This document shows, one piece after another, positions 9,553 through 20,062 of a stretch of 64,000 bases of DNA. How positions within the stretch are numbered: the stretch's first letter is position 1; every line of letters starts with the position of its first letter. Source of the stretch: Planctomycetia bacterium (GTDB lineage Bacteria > Planctomycetota > Phycisphaerae > Phycisphaerales > SM1A02). The notes under the pieces are model-generated. The model saw only the letters and a program-made list of their open reading frames with translations, was not told the origin of the DNA and did not search any database. Both the position numbers and the translations under genes were made by a program. The stretch covers positions 1 through 64,000 of the forward strand of contig SYAC01000038.1 in NCBI GenBank assembly GCA_005787685.1. Reading direction: 5' to 3'.

Positions 9553-10788
9553 TCAAGCTTGGGAACGACCACCCTCAACACTCATTTCAGGCTCTTTTAT
9601 AATTTTGTCGCTTTGCCACAGAGCCGCGATCACAATGATGCCCAAAGCGACCATTAAAAGAGAAGTTCTCGCACCTACCATGCCTCGCTCGGCTGCGGCG
9701 GCGGCGACAAAAATGGCTGGCCACGCAATGGCAGCGGGCACTCTGCGCAATTTCAGCAGCAACCATGCCGGAAAAATTATGCCGTACAGTCCAAGCCAAC
9801 GCAAATAAGTGGCCTCGCCGGCGCTTGTCGCGTTTGAAACGGACGCCAATAACTCGCTGGCGGGCATCATTTGAGGAACATCCGTCGTAATGGCCGTTAG
9901 TAAGTCAAGCGCGAAGCGGCCCAGGGCCATGCCCACCACGGGTAGTCCCAAAACGCTTGCAAATCCAATCAAAAGTGACCTGCCGCTGAGGCGGGGAAAC
10001 CACGCGGGCGCGCTTGGCCAACTGCTAATGGATGCGGGGCTGGTCACTGAAACCATGGCGCACATGGTGAAGGTGGTTTGTAACACAATTTGCGCGGCAA
10101 TGGGCCACGCCAAAAACATAAGTCCGGTTGAGGCGTTGTATGCGCTTGCCGCAAACAGAAGTTGCGCCGCGAAGGCCACCCCAAACACGGCGAAAGAATG
10201 TTGGCTGGGACTTTGTTGCAGGGCGCGGTGAAATGTTGGATCAAGTGCGGGGCAGAGCAAAAATCCAAACGCCATAAACGGCGCGGCCCAGGCTAGCGAT
10301 AATGGAGGCATGCTTCCCACCACGGGCGGATCACTCAGAGCGCCAAGACCAGATTGCGCGAACAATACAAAGCTGGTCACCGTGCACGTGCTTCCAGCGA
10401 TGGTCCAGAAGCGCGCGCTGCATGGAACTATCAGAAATAAAAGTGGTAAAAGTCGGCACAGGTCCGACCAGTTTACTGATGTGCCAAGCAGTCCTTGCAT
10501 GCCGAGTTTGCGATCGGCCCATGATCCAAACCACGATTGAAACGCGATGGTGACCCAAGCGAACCAGCGCATGGTGGGAGCAAATCGTTCCACAAATCGG
10601 CGGCTGGTTTCGGGTGTGAAAATATAGCCAAAGGCCACGCACCCAAGAATGTTTGGCACGGCAAAGGCGACAAATCCTTGCCAACCCCACCAACGCAGCA
10701 GCAGAATGGGCAAAAACATGCCAATGCACCAAGTCCAACTGCTCGCTAAATACAATCCCCAACCCACAATTTCTACGGATCGTCGCAT
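9553..10788 (-). CDS. Polytopic membrane protein of unknown function
   Basis: A 411-residue hydrophobic protein with about ten to twelve predicted membrane segments, rich in Trp, Phe and Ala. I do not recognise a family. The N-terminal segment (GWGLYLASSWTWCIGMFLP) and the next one (FVAFAVPNILGCVAFGYIF) loosely recall sodium:solute symporter-type helices, but no signature motif is present. It sits 60 bp upstream of the DUF1800 gene and 37 bp downstream of the hotdog-protein gene on the same strand, so it may be part of the same transcription unit. Its last residues before the stop are polar (EPEMSVEGGRSQA). Confidence 0.7.
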   Translation of the reverse strand: MRRSVEIVGWGLYLASSWTWCIGMFLPILLLRWWGWQGFVAFAVPNILGCVAFGYIFTPETSRRFVERFAPTMRWFAWVTIAFQSWFGSWADRKLGMQGLLGTSVNWSDLCRLLPLLFLIVPCSARFWTIAGSTCTVTSFVLFAQSGLGALSDPPVVGSMPPLSLAWAAPFMAFGFLLCPALDPTFHRALQQSPSQHSFAVFGVAFAAQLLFAASAYNASTGLMFLAWPIAAQIVLQTTFTMCAMVSVTSPASISSWPSAPAWFPRLSGRSLLIGFASVLGLPVVGMALGRFALDLLTAITTDVPQMMPASELLASVSNATSAGEATYLRWLGLYGIIFPAWLLLKLRRVPAAIAWPAIFVAAAAAERGMVGARTSLLMVALGIIVIAALWQSDKIIKEPEMSVEGGRSQA

Positions 10789-10825
10789 TCACGCATCATG
10801 ACCGCAACTTGCGGACATGTCGAGT

Positions 10826-11461
10826 TCACTTTGGGGTTGAATTGTTGCTGGCGTTCTCAATGACCACCAACTTTTTTGACTTGCGAAGCGCACGCGCCTT
10901 GACCATGGACTTTGGCGTGCAATGAAACACAATCTGGCAACGGCCCACGCGCTTGTCGCCGCGTTGCTTTCCCATTTGCTGATGAATATTGATCGCCAGG
11001 TTGATGTTGAATTCCCCGCCGACTTTCACCAACTCATCAATGTCCTGCTCGGTGGTGATGTCGTACAGCGCTGGTCCCACGCATGGGCGCAGAAATCGAT
11101 ATTCCATTTTTTTACAGACTACGAAATAATCACTGCCAACTTTTCCAAACAGAAATAAGCCGGCTGCAACCTCACTGTTGCCAAGCAGCGCTGCGCCCGC
11201 CATGGCGTTGTACCAATTTCGATTGCCACGGCTAAACGGAAGCAGCGCCGTGAAGCGATTGGCATCGACGCGCCGCATGGTGATGCCCGATCGAAACGCG
11301 AACGGCAGCCAAATCAGGCTGCACACCTTTTGCCAAAACCAATTGCGCGTGCTCAGTCGGCTTATAAAAGCCTCGGCGCGTTCGGCCATGGTTCGCTTTG
11401 CAACGAGTGGCGTGTTTGATTCCACATCGGCGACACTTGGTTGTGCGGGCGCACTGCTCAC
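10826..11461 (-). CDS. Hotdog-fold (DUF4442/PaaI-like) protein
   Basis: A 211-residue protein. The centre (residues about 60-175) fits the hotdog thioesterase pattern: a helix in NWYNAMAGAALLGNSEVAAGLFLF followed by strands in YFVVCKKMEYRFLRPCVGPALYDIT and INLAINIHQQ. This resembles DUF4442 proteins, which are relatives of acyl-CoA thioesterases. The catalytic residue cannot be assigned by eye. The C-terminus is very basic (KARALRKSKKL). The gene begins the minus-strand run that continues into the membrane protein. The fold call is a judgement from pattern; a profile search for DUF4442 would settle it. Confidence 0.55.
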   Translation of the reverse strand: MSSAPAQPSVADVESNTPLVAKRTMAERAEAFISRLSTRNWFWQKVCSLIWLPFAFRSGITMRRVDANRFTALLPFSRGNRNWYNAMAGAALLGNSEVAAGLFLFGKVGSDYFVVCKKMEYRFLRPCVGPALYDITTEQDIDELVKVGGEFNINLAINIHQQMGKQRGDKRVGRCQIVFHCTPKSMVKARALRKSKKLVVIENASNNSTPK

Positions 11462-11572
11462 AAAATCATCTTAGTCGCAGATCACGATGTCTTCTAGAGG
11501 CAAGTCCCTGTTTTTTGCACATCAAAGGCTTGCACACATCATCGCAACATTGCGGGATAGGCTTGCAATGCA

Positions 11573-12394
11573 ATGCCGAAACGAAATCTCGCAGTGTGCT
11601 CTTGGAGTCTTCGCCCGCGCGATCCGGTTGAGTTAATCGAGCGTTTGCGCGCGACGGGTTTTGACCGTGTCCAATTCGCGCTTGCGCCAATGGTGTCGCA
11701 ACCAGAGGTGTGGCGCGGCGCGGTTGATGTGTTGCGCGCCAATGGAATTGTGATTGAAAGTGGAATGTTGGCAATGGCCAGCGAGGATTATTCTTCCATA
11801 GAGCGCATTCGCGCAACGGGTGGAGTGCGACCCGACGCGTATTGGCCCGCCAATCGCGAGCGCGCCGCGCAAGTTGCCGACATTGCCAAGAAGTGTGGCA
11901 TTGCGCTGGTGACATTTCACGCCGGGTTTTTACCTGCGCATGTGGACGACCCAGCGCGCGCCACCATGATCAATCGTTTGCGCGAAGTGGTGGATTTGTT
12001 TGACCATGTTGGCGTGCGCGTGGCATTTGAAACTGGCCAAGAAAGCGCCGTCACCTTAAGTGGCGTGTTGGATGAACTGGACCGCCCGAATGTGGGCGTG
12101 AACTTTGATCCTGCCAACATGCTTTTGTACGGCTTGGACGACCCGCTGACCGCCTTTCAAACATTGCTGCCGCGGGTGCGCCAAGTGCATGCCAAGGACG
12201 CAATTGCCAGTGGAAATACCAGTGTGTGGGGCAGGGAAACCCCGGTTGGAGGGGGACAAGTGCCGTGGCGGGAGTTCATGTGGTTGGTGTCAACGCTGCC
12301 AAGCGAGGTGGCGGTGGTGATTGAGCGCGAGGGCGGCGAACGCCGCATTGAGGAAATCATCGCGGCAAAAAATTTTCTGCAACCTATGATTTAG
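11573..12394 (+). CDS. Sugar phosphate isomerase/epimerase-like TIM barrel protein
   Basis: A 273-residue protein of the xylose isomerase-like TIM barrel family (AP endonuclease 2 fold). The pattern of metal ligands expected for the family is visible: Glu in VAFETGQE, Asp in VGVNFDPANM, His in VRQVHAKD and Glu in VVIEREGG. Such enzymes interconvert keto and aldo sugars or epimerise polyols; the substrate cannot be read from sequence. It is followed after 14 bp by the FmdB-like gene and then ligA, all on the plus strand. It is about the usual length for the family. Confidence 0.82.
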   Translation: MPKRNLAVCSWSLRPRDPVELIERLRATGFDRVQFALAPMVSQPEVWRGAVDVLRANGIVIESGMLAMASEDYSSIERIRATGGVRPDAYWPANRERAAQVADIAKKCGIALVTFHAGFLPAHVDDPARATMINRLREVVDLFDHVGVRVAFETGQESAVTLSGVLDELDRPNVGVNFDPANMLLYGLDDPLTAFQTLLPRVRQVHAKDAIASGNTSVWGRETPVGGGQVPWREFMWLVSTLPSEVAVVIEREGGERRIEEIIAAKNFLQPMI

Positions 12395-12408
12395 TCAGAG
12401 GTCATCCC

Positions 12409-12693
12409 ATGCCAACCTATGTCTATGAAGTGATCATGCCAAATGGAGAAGCTGGTGAGCGATTTGAAGTTTTTCAACCACTCAGCGATGCGGCGCTGGA
12501 GAAGCATCCAGAAACGGGTGAGCCAGTTCGGCGCGCCATTGTGTTGCCGCAAGTTCAAACAACCTCCGACAAGGGTCGCTATTCAAAATCAAATTTAGAG
12601 CGCCTTGGTTTTTCTAGGTTTGAAAAGCGCGGCGATGGTCATTATGAAAAGACCGCGGGTCAAGGCCCCGACGCCATTTCGGCCGGTGATTAA
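12409..12693 (+). CDS. FmdB-like small protein lacking the zinc-ribbon cysteines
   Basis: A 94-residue protein that aligns by eye with the FmdB/regulatory zinc-ribbon family. It starts MPTYVYEV like MPTYEYRC, then has ERFEVFQPLSD like HEFEVFQSISD, then GEPVRRAI like GPVRRLI. Yet it contains no cysteine: the two CxxC pairs are replaced (for example KHPETGEP where family members have CPxCG). It therefore cannot bind zinc in the usual way. It is translated 14 bp after the TIM-barrel gene and 12 bp before ligA. Role unknown. Confidence 0.7.
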   Translation: MPTYVYEVIMPNGEAGERFEVFQPLSDAALEKHPETGEPVRRAIVLPQVQTTSDKGRYSKSNLERLGFSRFEKRGDGHYEKTAGQGPDAISAGD

Positions 12694-14784
<2,091 letters not shown>

Positions 14785-14850
14785 TGAACAGAGTAATTGT
14801 CGTGCAATCAGTGAGTCATTTCACTGGATCAATCACCGTGGAGTGACCAA

Positions 14851-15633
14851 TTATTTTTTGTCTGTTGGTTTGCCAGGCAGTGGTCGAATAGAAATAATTT
14901 CCACGGTTTCAACAGGAACATCTTGTTGTTTTGTCTTGACAGCGCGAATCACATCGACCACCTCCATGCCGTCGATGACTTTGCCAAACACCGCGTAACC
15001 AGGATTGCGAGGGCTGGCGTTGAGAAACTGATTGTCGACGGTATTGATGAAGAATTGGCTGGTGGCGGAATTCGGATCGTTGGTGCGTGCCATGGCAAGC
15101 GTGCCACGAGCATTCAGCAACCCATTCTTGCCTTCGTTGACAATCGGTGCGTTGGTTGGCTTCTGTTTCATATCGCTCGTGAAACCGCCGCCTTGAATCA
15201 TGAAGTCGCGGATCACCCGGTGGAAGATTGTGCCGTCGTAATAATTTCCATTCACATACGCCATGAAATTTTCAACGCTCTTGGGTGCCATCTTGTGATC
15301 GAGTTCCATGACCACATCACCCTTGTTGGTCTTCATCACCACATACATCATGTCCGACATTGGCATGGTCGCGCTTGCGGCCGCTGGCGGGGCAGGTTTG
15401 GCTGGTGCAACTGGCTCAGCAGGTTTGGCTGGCGCAACCGGTGCGGCCGGTTTGGCAGGCTCGGTCGGTTTGGCTGGTTCAGTCGGTTTGGCAGCCACAA
15501 CTGGCGCGGCGGTTGTGGTTTCGGTCGATGGTTTCTCTTTCGGGGTTGCATTGCACGCGCCTAAAAAATGAGCGGTGCAGAATAAACCAAATACAAGGAC
15601 GGATTGAAGCGATTTGTGCATGGAGTTGTTCAT
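14851..15633 (-). CDS. Cyclophilin-type peptidyl-prolyl isomerase, lipoprotein
   Basis: From the ATG at 15633 this is a 260-residue protein with a lipoprotein signal peptide ending LGAC (Cys27), a Pro/Ala/Lys-rich spacer (about residues 30-85) and a cyclophilin domain. Domain signatures are FHRVIRDFMIQGGGF, GTLAMARTNDPNSATSQFFI and YAVFGKVIDGMEVVD, which include the catalytic Arg and the Gln/Phe of the proline pocket. It should assist protein folding in the periplasm while anchored to a membrane. The ATG at 15621 is an alternative start; the longer opening to 15681 adds an unlikely leader. Its 5' end is divergent from ccsBA. Confidence 0.88.
   Translation of the reverse strand: MNNSMHKSLQSVLVFGLFCTAHFLGACNATPKEKPSTETTTAAPVVAAKPTEPAKPTEPAKPAAPVAPAKPAEPVAPAKPAPPAAASATMPMSDMMYVVMKTNKGDVVMELDHKMAPKSVENFMAYVNGNYYDGTIFHRVIRDFMIQGGGFTSDMKQKPTNAPIVNEGKNGLLNARGTLAMARTNDPNSATSQFFINTVDNQFLNASPRNPGYAVFGKVIDGMEVVDVIRAVKTKQQDVPVETVEIISIRPLPGKPTDKK
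15386..15505. repeat. Degenerate tandem repeats encoding the Pro/Ala spacer of the cyclophilin lipoprotein
   Basis: Units built on GGTTTGGC(T/A)GG recur every 18-27 bp on the plus strand. On the coding strand they give repeated AKP(T/A)EP and APV blocks. Such runs usually vary in copy number between strains and form a flexible linker from the lipid anchor to the enzyme domain. Confidence 0.6.
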
Positions 15634-15729
15634 AGGAGCGACATGGTATCGAAATTTATGCGCAAGAATGGTAGGGCTCATTTTGTGTGGCTAAGCATCC
15701 AAAGCCCTCGTAGAATTGCTTATTCACCT

Positions 15730-18700
15730 ATGAATCCATTGCGAGCAATTTCCGATTTATTTTCCAATGTCAAGTTTGGAATCACGCTGCTGACGCTCTT
15801 ATTTATCTATATGACGGTGGGCAGCGCCGGAATTGTCTATCCTATTCATCCGAATATCTTTCACCCCGACGCGTGGCGCCACACCATGGTGCGCCAGTTG
15901 CGCCCATTTGAATTGACGGAGTTTGAGTGGTTCCATTGGTGGCCCTTCGTTACCTTGATGTTGCTGATTGCCGCAAACATTACATGGACCACGCTGCGGC
16001 GAATTCCATTTCGACCCGTGAACTTTGGCGTGTGGATGATCCACTCTGGAATTCTCACTGTGATCTCGGGAAGCTTGTGGTATTTTTTCACCAAGTTGGA
16101 GGGCGACGCGCCTGTGTCCCGACGCGATGTGCTTCTTGAAATCACTGCCAGCGATGGTGCCAGCAAGGGCATTGGAAAAATTGTTGCGTCGCCTGGCAAT
16201 CAAACAAAAATTCAAGTTGGCGCGGAGTCATGGTCCGTACAAGTGGCTTCGATTGATCCCGATTGGAAATTGCAAACCGCCGACGCCGCGGGGGAAGGCG
16301 CCTACAGCATCATGATGGTGGTCGATGGCCCGCGCCGGAAATTTATTCGCCAAGTGATCGCTGGTCGCCCCGATCTTGCCGAGGATTTGTTGTTCACTGG
16401 CAATGAGCAAATGCCTGTGCAAAGGGCTGTCAAAGCCTCAGGCAGCGCCATTGTGGAGCCGCTCTTTGTGGCGCGCGTGGACTACGCCAGCCAGCATTGG
16501 TTCTATCTGAAAAATGATTTGCAAAAGGCGTGGGCTTTGTATGTGCGCAAGCCTGGCGACATCACATGGTCAGAGCGACCCATCTCTGGCCTTCCATTTT
16601 ATAACGATTACATTTCCGATCGTTCCCACATCTTTTCCGCCACCGCCAATGAGCCGATCGATCCAATCGATGTCGCCATTCCGGCAGTCGCGGCCAACGA
16701 TCCATTTCCAAATGTCGTCTTTTCTGCGAGCGGCTATTTGCGCTATGCCGTTGAGCAAAGTCGCATGGCGCGGGGCGCGCCAGACAGCCCACTGAATCCG
16801 GCGATGCGTGTTCGTATTGAGTCAGCCAATGGCGGTATTCGCGACTTCACGCTGGCCGCGCTTGATCCACGCGCGCGCACTTCAGACGGGGACTTGATTC
16901 GATTTCGATTTGTGAATTCCGCGGCCATGCTGGACGAGCGCGCGCGAAAAGCTTGTGTGCAATTCACGCTGCCAGGCGCGGGCGACATTGTGGTGAATCT
17001 TGACGCCGTACCCGGCGCGGACGGCTTCATTCCCATTGGTCCCGTGGAGCGCGGTTATGGATTGAAACTTGCCGGTTCGCAAGATGACATTGTGCTCTCG
17101 GGTGGCGAAGTCAGCGTGGCGATCGTTGATTTGAAGACGCCGCACGGAGAATTTCGCCGCTGGATTTTTAATAATCCCACGCTCAACCGCGACATGAACG
17201 CCAACGACAATCCTGATCCACGTTCCGCGCCGCTGAATATGGCGCCCGAGCTTGGCGCCCGATATTTGCCTGGAATTGGCAAAATTCCCATCACTGTGAT
17301 CGCGGGTCCGGACCCAGCGCAGTTAACCGCGGTGCTGGCGATTACCAATGAAATGGAAGTTCGTCCACTGGCGATTGGCCAGCCACTTGTGGTGAGCGAA
17401 GGTACCACGCTGCGCGTGATGGAATATTTTCCGCGCGCAGTCCAGGAAGTTCGACCGGTCATTGTTGCAGAGAATCAAAGACTCAAAGACGTTGGTGAGC
17501 GATCATCCATGGCGCGCATTGGAACCAGTGGCGGAGAAACCAAATGGCTGCGCTACCACGACTACGCGTTTGATCGACCGGAAGATGTTTTATATGACCG
17601 CCTATTTGTTCCGACGCGCATTCGCCTTGCCGATGGAGCCGAAGCGGAGATTTTATTTTCACGCAAGCGCATGCCGTTGCCATGCGCGGTTGCGCTTGAG
17701 ACATTCACACTCACCTCGCATGTGGGCGGCTTCACTGGAGAAACTCCCACCATTCGCGACTACACAAGCCAACTGCGCTTTGGCCAACCCGACGGTCAAT
17801 GGAGCGCGGCACAATCGGTCAGTGTGAATCAGCCTGTTGAACATGATGGTCTTTGGTTTTTTCAAGCGCAGTGGGACCCGCCGGCCATGGGTCGTACTGG
17901 AGTGCCAGCAAGCGCTGGACTGAACTTCACCGTGCTTGGTGTGGGCACGCGCGAGGGTGTGTGGCTGCAACTCGCGGGGACTATCTTGGCCGCCATTGGA
18001 ATGTGCTACGCGTTCTATGTGAAGCCAATCTTAAAGCGACGAGCCGTTGAAAAAAGCAAAAAAGCGGCGCAAGTACGCTTGCATTCTCCTTCCGCGCTGA
18101 CCGCGCTGCTGCTGCTCAGCGGGGCACTTTTTGTCGGTCACCGCAGCGCCAGCGCGCAGCAACTTTCTGAGGTCCACAACACGCACGCCGCGGCGGCGGA
18201 CCACCCCGCGTTGGATCATCAACCGAGCGCGGCCACGCAAGCGCTGCCAGACAACCAAGCCGCCGCCAACAGCCCCAACCCCACAAACGCATTTATAAAA
18301 GAAGTGGACCTGTTGCCGCTGGAAGGCATGGCCATTATGAGCGAAGGCCGCATTGAAAGCCTGGGCAGTTTTTCATTTCGCTACTTGCAGAATATTTCTG
18401 GCGGTAAAAAAATTGGGGCGCAGGCTCCCATATTCACCGTGCTTGATTTAGCCATTCGCCCAGAAGCCTATCAAGACGCCGATATCATCCGCGTGAAGAA
18501 CACCGAGGTTCGCGCGCGCCTAGCCCAGGCCTTGTTGCAAAGTGATCCGTCGCTGCAAGAGCGCATGCGCGGGTTCCAATCGCATGGCATGATTGCACGC
18601 CAGTTGTTGTGGTCCGATACAAATCAAACTTGGCAAAGCAATATTGCGCCGTTGATGCGCCAACTTTCCAGCGATGTCATTCGCACCGCGAAGCAAGTTG

Positions 18701-19953
18701 ATCAAATTGGTGGCGCCGTTGCCTTGATGCAATCCGATGAAATCTTGGAGCGACTGCGTATGGTTGCACCAACTCCGATCGCGGGCGTGCCGCTAGCGAC
18801 CTTGGCAAACGCCGGCACTGGCGTAAATACCCCGCAAAACAGCGCAATTCAAGCTAATTCGGTGCCTATGATCCAGTGGCAATCACTGAACGACGCCAAC
18901 GGCGCAACGAGTGCGCCCTGGGAACAATTGCGGCGTGCGTGGCGTGCTGGCGACGCGGCAAGTGTGAATGCCGCCGCCCAAGCCTTAGCGAGCGCGGCGC
19001 TGAATATTGACGCGGCCGCGTATCCATCCACGCGGCGATTGTGGTGGGAGAGTTGGTATTTTCGCACCGGTCAAATGACATGGACATGGTTTGTATTTTT
19101 TGCCAGCGTGGCGTTGCTTCTTTTAGGAGTGTCTTGGAATTGGCCATGGGCACGGCGCGCGGGAATGGTGGTGTTTACCGCCGCCTTCTTGCTGCAAACC
19201 ACTGCGTTATTGTTGCGCTGGTACATCAGCGATCGCTGGCCGAATTCCAACATGTTTGAAGCCGTGACCACAAGCGCGTGGTTTGGCTCGTGCTTGGCTA
19301 TTGGGGTTGAAATTCTTTTGCGCCGAACCGCCGTGCGTGGATTGTTCGCGCTCGGCGCCGCCGTATTCAGCATGACGGCGCTTATGGCGTGCGCGCTATT
19401 GCCAGCCCATTTGAATCCCGCCATCTCAAATATGATGCCTGTGTTGCACGATATATGGTTGTATATACACACCAATGTCATCATTTTTAGCTACGCGCTT
19501 ATCTTCATGGCCGCGGTCAGCGCGGGGCTGTATTTGCTCTGGCGATGGTGCGGCGGCGCGGCCACCTACGCGCGTATTGGCGGCGCTGGCGAAATGATGT
19601 CGTTGTTGAATTCCCCCATTCCAACGGCGCAAATACGGCAAAGCCGCGTTGGTGAAATCTTGGATGGCGTCACTATGACCCTCATGGAACTTTCTTTTGT
19701 GCTGCTGTGGACGGGCCTTGCCATGGGCGCAATTTGGGCCGATCACAGTTGGGGGCGGCCGTGGGGTTGGGACCCCAAAGAGGTCTTCGCGCTCAACACA
19801 TTCATTGTCTTCGCACTGCTTATTCACACGCGCTGGCGCAGCAAGGACAAGGGGCTATGGACCGCGCTTCTGGCCATGATTGGAGCGGGCGTGATGTTGT
19901 TCAACTGGATCGTGATCAACTTTGTCATCTCCGGTTTACACAGCTACGCCTAA
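15730..19953 (+). CDS. ccsBA: Fused ResB-CcsA cytochrome c biogenesis protein (System II)
   Basis: A protein of about 1,407 residues that would export heme and ligate it to apocytochrome c. The N-terminal half is ResB/CcsB-like: helices near 20-40 and 75-95, a third helix in NFGVWMIHSGILTVISGS, then a very long periplasmic domain. A second ResB-type segment with VEHDGLWFFQAQWDP ends in a helix near residue 765. The C-terminal 280 residues are CcsA, with the tryptophan-rich heme-handling loop WADHSWGRPWGWDPKE and the external histidines in HDIWLYIHTN and LIHTRW. I start at ATG 15730, where the first helix begins, rather than at the in-frame opening at 15604. It is larger than most CcsBA proteins because of the middle region (about residues 800-1100). 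Confidence 0.9.
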   Translation: MNPLRAISDLFSNVKFGITLLTLLFIYMTVGSAGIVYPIHPNIFHPDAWRHTMVRQLRPFELTEFEWFHWWPFVTLMLLIAANITWTTLRRIPFRPVNFGVWMIHSGILTVISGSLWYFFTKLEGDAPVSRRDVLLEITASDGASKGIGKIVASPGNQTKIQVGAESWSVQVASIDPDWKLQTADAAGEGAYSIMMVVDGPRRKFIRQVIAGRPDLAEDLLFTGNEQMPVQRAVKASGSAIVEPLFVARVDYASQHWFYLKNDLQKAWALYVRKPGDITWSERPISGLPFYNDYISDRSHIFSATANEPIDPIDVAIPAVAANDPFPNVVFSASGYLRYAVEQSRMARGAPDSPLNPAMRVRIESANGGIRDFTLAALDPRARTSDGDLIRFRFVNSAAMLDERARKACVQFTLPGAGDIVVNLDAVPGADGFIPIGPVERGYGLKLAGSQDDIVLSGGEVSVAIVDLKTPHGEFRRWIFNNPTLNRDMNANDNPDPRSAPLNMAPELGARYLPGIGKIPITVIAGPDPAQLTAVLAITNEMEVRPLAIGQPLVVSEGTTLRVMEYFPRAVQEVRPVIVAENQRLKDVGERSSMARIGTSGGETKWLRYHDYAFDRPEDVLYDRLFVPTRIRLADGAEAEILFSRKRMPLPCAVALETFTLTSHVGGFTGETPTIRDYTSQLRFGQPDGQWSAAQSVSVNQPVEHDGLWFFQAQWDPPAMGRTGVPASAGLNFTVLGVGTREGVWLQLAGTILAAIGMCYAFYVKPILKRRAVEKSKKAAQVRLHSPSALTALLLLSGALFVGHRSASAQQLSEVHNTHAAAADHPALDHQPSAATQALPDNQAAANSPNPTNAFIKEVDLLPLEGMAIMSEGRIESLGSFSFRYLQNISGGKKIGAQAPIFTVLDLAIRPEAYQDADIIRVKNTEVRARLAQALLQSDPSLQERMRGFQSHGMIARQLLWSDTNQTWQSNIAPLMRQLSSDVIRTAKQVDQIGGAVALMQSDEILERLRMVAPTPIAGVPLATLANAGTGVNTPQNSAIQANSVPMIQWQSLNDANGATSAPWEQLRRAWRAGDAASVNAAAQALASAALNIDAAAYPSTRRLWWESWYFRTGQMTWTWFVFFASVALLLLGVSWNWPWARRAGMVVFTAAFLLQTTALLLRWYISDRWPNSNMFEAVTTSAWFGSCLAIGVEILLRRTAVRGLFALGAAVFSMTALMACALLPAHLNPAISNMMPVLHDIWLYIHTNVIIFSYALIFMAAVSAGLYLLWRWCGGAATYARIGGAGEMMSLLNSPIPTAQIRQSRVGEILDGVTMTLMELSFVLLWTGLAMGAIWADHSWGRPWGWDPKEVFALNTFIVFALLIHTRWRSKDKGLWTALLAMIGAGVMLFNWIVINFVISGLHSYA

Positions 19954-19978
19954 GCCACTCACATACAAAATTCGAAAT

Positions 19979-20048
19979 GCGCGTCATGATGCGTCATGCA
20001 AGGTACATGACCTCGCAAATACTGAGCCAAGCGCGCGTCATGATGCGT
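19979..20048. repeat. Pair of 16-bp direct repeats, 54 bp apart, between convergent genes
   Basis: GCGCGTCATGATGCGT occurs at 19979-19994 and again at 20033-20048. Each copy is followed by further CATG motifs and contains the palindrome TCATGA. The pair fills the 109-bp space between the ccsBA stop and the stop of the FG-GAP gene. No T-run follows either copy, so termination is not evident. Role unknown. Confidence 0.55.
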
Positions 20049-20062
20049 GATGTAATTGCATG

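Noticed and set aside
15604-15729. Longer ccsBA start giving 1,449 residues
   Set aside because: The extra 42 residues overlap the 5' end of the divergent cyclophilin gene, have no membrane helix and no ribosome site; the first ResB helix begins just after ATG 15730.
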